Shown: positions 28,884-30,217 of the stretch, piece by piece
Layout of the letters: every line of letters begins with the position of its first letter
How positions within the stretch are numbered: position 1 is the stretch's first letter
Assembly (NCBI GenBank): GCA_048772705.1
Contig: JBLWGC010000013.1
Span: forward strand, 1 to 30,217
Direction of reading: 5' to 3'
Length of the DNA: 30,217 bases
Source: Leidyana gryllorum EB-2025a
Lineage: Eukaryota > Apicomplexa
The notes under the pieces: model-generated
What the model saw: the letters and a program-made list of their open reading frames with translations, nothing else
What the model was told of the DNA's origin: nothing
The model's database searches: none
Translations under genes and position numbers: made by a program

Positions 28884-28956
28884 TCCACTGTAGTACAAGT
28901 GGCTAGGATATGCGGATTTCACCCGCACGATCCGGGTTCAAGTCCCGGCAGTGGAA
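28884..28956 (+). tRNA. tRNA-Glu (TTC)
   Basis: Acceptor TCCACTG/CAGTGGA, loop ATTTCAC (TTC with A32), T arm CCGGG-TTCAAGT-CCCGG. Direct-repeat partner of 580-652 (offset 28304). Confidence 0.88.
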
Positions 28957-29032
28957 GTCATTGAACTGCTCGAGCAAAGTGCTCCAGTAATCTCCGTCAA
29001 TAGTGACTCTTTCGTTATCTCCGCCCTGTATT

Positions 29033-29104
29033 GCCTTCTTAGCTTAGGGGCTGAGCATTCGCTTAGTAAGCGAAAGGCCGCCGGTTCGATTCCGGCAGAA
29101 GGCT
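29033..29104 (+). tRNA. tRNA-Thr (AGT)
   Basis: Same as 729-800 apart from one D-loop base; loop TTAGTAA. Confidence 0.92.
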
Positions 29105-29160
29105 CGACTCCATCCACTGGGCACCTGCAAGCTTATCGCAAACTCCAATGATCGTAGCTG

Positions 29161-29232
29161 AGCCTCGTAGCTCAGCCATCAGAGGGTAAATCTCTTAGCC
29201 ACGAAGCCGCAGGTTTGGAACCTGCCAGCACC
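29161..29232 (+). pseudogene. tRNA-Asn-derived pseudogene
   Basis: Direct-repeat partner of 857-928 with T arm GCAGG-TTTGGAA-CCTGC restored. Confidence 0.72.
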
Positions 29233-29248
29233 TGAGGCACCCATAGGG

Positions 29249-29320
29249 GGCTGTTTGGTCTAGTTATATGATTCTTCTTTCGGGTGGAAGAAGTCCTGGG
29301 TTCGATTCCCAGAACAGCCC
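29249..29320 (+). tRNA. tRNA-Pro (CGG), D loop altered
   Basis: Acceptor GGCTGTT/AACAGCC, loop TTCGGGT, T arm CTGGG/CCCAG; the A box reads TCTAGTTATATG, losing the GG. This gene and the next are missing from the palindrome at 1-1923. Confidence 0.78.
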
Positions 29321-29395
29321 GCTTTGTTGTATCTTGACCCAACCTGCCTGACAGCATGGTTCTGGGTTCGGGTGATTCTTCGGAGACAGTCGGGG

Positions 29396-29468
29396 GGGAG
29401 TGTAGCGCAGTCGGTAGCGCGTAGGTCTCATAATCCTGAAGTCGAGAGTTCGATCCTCTCCACTCCCA
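29396..29468 (+). tRNA. Elongator tRNA-Met (CAT)
   Basis: Acceptor GGGAGTG/CACTCCC, loop CTCATAA, T arm GAGAG-TTCGATC-CTCTC; same body as 23366-23438. Confidence 0.92.
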
Positions 29469-29512
29469 GGGTCGGAATCGAAATCGCCGACAAACTCATC
29501 ATGCTATCGTTT

Positions 29513-29583
29513 TGCATCTGTCGGGAATCGCACACGGGTTATCTTGATGGCAGCGAGAGACTCTTCCACTAGACCACAGATGC
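29513..29583 (-). pseudogene. tRNA-Gly (GCC)-derived, D arm altered
   Basis: Acceptor GCATCTG/CAGATGC intact and loop CTGCCAT; D region GTGGAAGAGTC, T-loop TGCGATT and an anticodon-stem mismatch. Better-kept sister of 975-1043. Confidence 0.65.
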
Positions 29584-29650
29584 AGAACACGATCCTGTTG
29601 ACTCTTGTACCTGGTGACAGCCATTCTTTATAAGTCTATCGATGCATCAA

Positions 29651-29722
29651 AGCCTTCTGCCGGAATCGAGCCGGCGCCTTCTCGCTTACGAAGCGAACGC
29701 TCTGCCCCTAAGCTTCGAAGGC
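29651..29722 (-). tRNA. tRNA-Thr (CGT)
   Basis: Loop TTCGTAA (CGT) on TCGC/GCGA; acceptor GCCTTCG/AGAAGGC with one inner mismatch; T-loop CTCGATT. Confidence 0.82.
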
Positions 29723-29798
29723 AATGTAAGTTGGAGATAACGAAACGATGGCTACTGACGGAAATTAGTGGAGCACTTTGCTCGAGTACTTCAATGAC

Positions 29799-29871
29799 TT
29801 CCACTGCCGGGACTTGAACCCGGATCGTGCGGGTGAAAGCCGCATATCCTAGCCACTTAGACTACAGTGCA
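29799..29871 (-). tRNA. tRNA-Glu (TTC)
   Basis: Loop CTTTCAC; acceptor TGCACTG/CAGTGGA with one mismatch; other arms as 1258-1330. Confidence 0.85.
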
Positions 29872-29968
29872 CAAGTGCTCGAGTTTAGGCTTCGGCCGAG
29901 AGCCGAACCGTCTCGGAATTCCACCATCAATACGACTGGAATTTGTTACCAAGTCCGAGCTTTCTTGC

Positions 29969-30031
29969 CGCCCCAACTCCGTCAGTAGAGTGCAAGACTT
30001 TTGAAGGGAGAACCGCGGGTTCGGGCGGCGC
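29969..30031 (+). pseudogene. tRNA-Lys (TTT)-derived pseudogene
   Basis: Copy of 1429-1491 with the same compressed 3' half, so the decay predates this duplication. Confidence 0.75.
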
Positions 30032-30100
30032 GAGCAGTCCTAGTAAAGCTTGCTGAACCGTATGTGAAGCCACTGGCCGCAAAATGCCAAGTTCGACAAC

Positions 30101-30182
30101 GGCAACTTGCCCGAGTGGTTAAGGGGGTAGACTCGAAATCTACTGGGCCGGGCCCGCGCTGGTTCAAATCCAGCAGTTGTCG
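30101..30182 (+). tRNA. tRNA-Ser (CGA)
   Basis: Same body as Ser(AGA) at 1563-1644, but the loop reads CTCGAAA (CGA) on the intact GTAGA/TCTAC stem. All arms paired. An isoacceptor made by one base change. Confidence 0.9.
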
Positions 30183-30217
30183 TGCGATGTGATCGGGCAT
30201 CAACTCCCTTCGGTCGA

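Noticed and set aside
1-30217. CRISPR array or bacterial tRNA operon
   Set aside because: Repeats are whole tRNA units of varied identity on both strands, with no encoded CCA and a Ty3/gypsy element present; this is eukaryotic nuclear DNA.

Overview
The window is eukaryotic DNA holding two things: a very dense, repeatedly duplicated array of tRNA genes and tRNA pseudogenes (about 23.4 kb, both strands, roughly one tRNA-shaped locus every 200-250 bases), and one whole-looking Ty3/gypsy LTR retrotransposon (2866-9678, minus strand) inserted in it. The tRNA loci are nuclear-eukaryote in type: no encoded CCA, intronless Ile(UAU) and Leu(CAA) forms, initiator-like Met copies with A1:U72 and an A-rich T-loop, and a Tyr family with a tiny intron. 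The retroelement fits an animal genome (arthropod is a guess), but the species cannot be named from the sequence. I see no convincing host protein gene. The many open frames in the array are translations of tRNA genes, with the same peptide scraps recurring wherever the same tRNA recurs.

Layout. 1-1923: a palindrome, Gly-Ser-Glu-Thr-(Asn-like) facing its mirror image, running off the left edge. 1944-2852: Trp-like, Leu, Asp, Ala and Gln-like loci. 2866-9678: the Ty3/gypsy element with 114-115 bp LTRs, a long leader, gag and pol, flanked by the 5-base target duplication GTCCT. 9734-10468: Val, Leu, Gly and Ile, the continuation of the locus the element interrupts. 10634-13780: left arm of a large inverted repeat. 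13800-24900: the core, made of older, shuffled copies of the same modules. 24910-28073: right arm. 28200-30217: Gly, Val, Asp, then another copy of the unit seen at 580-1650.

Two gene strings recur with conserved order and spacing: Pro-Glu-Thr-(Asn-like pseudogene), at least five times, and Gly(TCC)-Leu(CAG)-Asp-Val-Gln, at least four times. The fourth copy of the second is the one split by the retroelement. The arms of the large inverted repeat follow the mirror rule position + position = 38708. They are almost identical over about 2.7 kb (10962-13676 against 25032-27746) and visibly more diverged outside it, as expected of recent gene conversion within older inverted duplicates, or of an assembly fold-back.

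Many loci keep complete acceptor, D, anticodon and T arms, but most lack the run of four or more T expected just downstream of a Pol III gene. Several carry an anticodon that does not match the body (Gln body with CTA, Asp body with GCC, Arg body with CCC, Ala body with AAC). Together this suggests an amplified array in which part is functional tRNA supply and much is decaying or being recoded. All identities were read by eye from anticodon loops and stem pairing; no scoring program was run.
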